DNA of 15,060 nucleotides from Chitinophagaceae bacterium (lineage in GTDB: Bacteria; Bacteroidota; Bacteroidia; Chitinophagales; Chitinophagaceae), in contig JAFMJX010000023.1 in the NCBI GenBank assembly GCA_017853235.1, positions 1 to 15,060 of the forward strand, read 5' to 3'. Numbering within the stretch: position 1 is the first letter of the stretch; each line of letters opens with the position of its first letter. Positions 14,401 through 15,060 of the stretch are shown here, piece after piece. Below the pieces are notes generated by a model, which had not been told where the DNA came from, searched no databases, and worked only from the letters and a program-made list of their open reading frames with translations. Made by a program: the position numbers and the translations under genes.

Positions 14401-14416
14401 TAGTGAGTAATCACTA
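14401..14416. promoter_or_regulatory. Perfect 6-bp inverted repeat between divergent genes
   Basis: TAGTGA-GTAA-TCACTA forms perfect 6-bp arms around a 4-nt centre, in the gap between the dioxygenase and the phosphodiesterase genes. It lies between a loose ATTG (14392-14395) and TAGGATTT (14415-14422), spaced 19 nt, which faintly resemble the phylum's promoter boxes for the rightward gene. That location would suit an operator. There is no T-run after it, so a terminator is unlikely. Confidence 0.45.
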
Positions 14417-14466
14417 GGATTTTAAATACTTAACTTTAATTTTTATTTACTCTTAGCAAGTAGCAC

Positions 14467-15060
14467 ATGAAGCAAAAAATTAAATTTTTAATCATTTTTA
14501 TGATCATCACTGGTAATTTATTGGCCCAAACAAGCACCAAAATAATTGCTCATCGTGGCGCCTGGAAAGAATTTAACAATCCTGAAAATTCTATTGCTTC
14601 TTTACAAAAAGCCATTGAACTAAAATGTTACGGTAGTGAATTTGATGTACGCAGAACCATTGACGGGGTTTTGGTGGTCAATCATGACCCTACCTATTAT
14701 GGTGACACTATTCAAACCCATACTTACGCACAATTAAATGAAAAAAAATTATCCAATGGGGAAGATTTACCCACCCTTGAAAAATACTTTAAAATAGGTA
14801 CCCAAGGCAACCACAGCACTTTATTAATTTGTGAAATTAAAGAAGCAATTAAGGATGAACACGCAACTCAATTAGCTACGCTAGAAACTTTAGCATTAGC
14901 AAATCAATTAGGGATACAAAATAGGATTGTATACATCAGTTTTAGTTTTGAAGTATTAAAAACAATCAAATCAAAACATCCTGAAGCGATTGTATTATAT
15001 CTAGAAAATAATAAATCCATTGATGAAATAATAGCGCAACATTTTGATGGAATAAATTAT
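14467..15060 (+). CDS. Exported glycerophosphodiester phosphodiesterase, N-terminal part
   Basis: The frame opens at ATG 14467 and is still open at the window edge (198 codons seen), so the gene is cut by the window, not by mutation. A signal peptide (KQKIKFLIIFMIITG, end LLAQ near residue 21) is followed directly by the GDPD barrel: KIIAHRGAW with His29-Arg30, NPENSIAS with Glu40, GSEFDVRRTIDGVLVVNHDPT with Glu58, Asp60 and the catalytic His73, then LICEIKEA as a later metal-binding strand. These enzymes split glycerophosphodiesters into an alcohol and sn-glycerol 3-phosphate using a divalent metal. The export signal suggests a periplasmic role in phospholipid or phosphate scavenging. The remaining barrel strands lie outside the window. 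Confidence 0.92.
   Translation, partial: MKQKIKFLIIFMIITGNLLAQTSTKIIAHRGAWKEFNNPENSIASLQKAIELKCYGSEFDVRRTIDGVLVVNHDPTYYGDTIQTHTYAQLNEKKLSNGEDLPTLEKYFKIGTQGNHSTLLICEIKEAIKDEHATQLATLETLALANQLGIQNRIVYISFSFEVLKTIKSKHPEAIVLYLENNKSIDEIIAQHFDGINY

Overview
The window looks like chromosomal DNA from a low-GC member of the Bacteroidota, probably near the Chitinophagaceae (family level is a guess). The DNA is visibly AT-rich. Genes lack purine-rich ribosome binding sites and have A/T-rich leaders. Many products carry short signal peptides ending in A-Q. The family mix is typical of that phylum: a DUF1080 (3-keto-disaccharide hydrolase-type) protein, DUF1684, an S41 lipoprotein protease, PvdQ/penicillin-acylase-like Ntn hydrolases and a TviB-type sugar dehydrogenase. 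I see no tRNA, rRNA, insertion sequence, phage gene or CRISPR array.

Left part (1-1284): the 3' end of a penicillin-acylase-family gene converges on, and overlaps by 61 nt, a NarL/LuxR-type regulator on the minus strand. The receiver domain of that regulator has lost several phospho-relay residues, and a run of nine G (C on its coding strand) lies 7-15 nt before its start. A possible 40-residue membrane peptide is encoded divergently from it.

Central-left (1285-5429, plus strand): a stand-alone ATP-grasp ligase begins at a TTG codon. Four bases after it comes a second ATP-grasp ligase of the same type, fused to a complete C-terminal SET methyltransferase domain with a post-SET cysteine cluster. 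Then come a secreted DUF1080 protein and a TIGR02206/YwaF-like membrane protein. The paired ligases with the built-in methyltransferase are the most unusual content. They suggest a small pathway that makes a D-Ala-D-Ala-like dipeptide or peptide tag and may methylate it or a protein lysine. The product cannot be told from sequence.

Central (5438-10292): a mini HAD phosphatase (minus), a complete exported penicillin-acylase-family enzyme (plus), then a TviB-type UDP-N-acetylhexosamine 6-dehydrogenase and an exported DUF1684 protein (both minus, 24 nt apart).

Right part (10293-15060): a divergent intergenic region with a 13-of-15 bp inverted repeat precedes a plus-strand run of an S41 lipoprotein protease, an exported VOC/glyoxalase-fold protein and a single-domain asparaginase. 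Facing it on the minus strand is a full-length indoleamine 2,3-dioxygenase. The window ends inside an exported glycerophosphodiester phosphodiesterase, reading away from the dioxygenase across a gap that holds a perfect 6-bp-stem hairpin.
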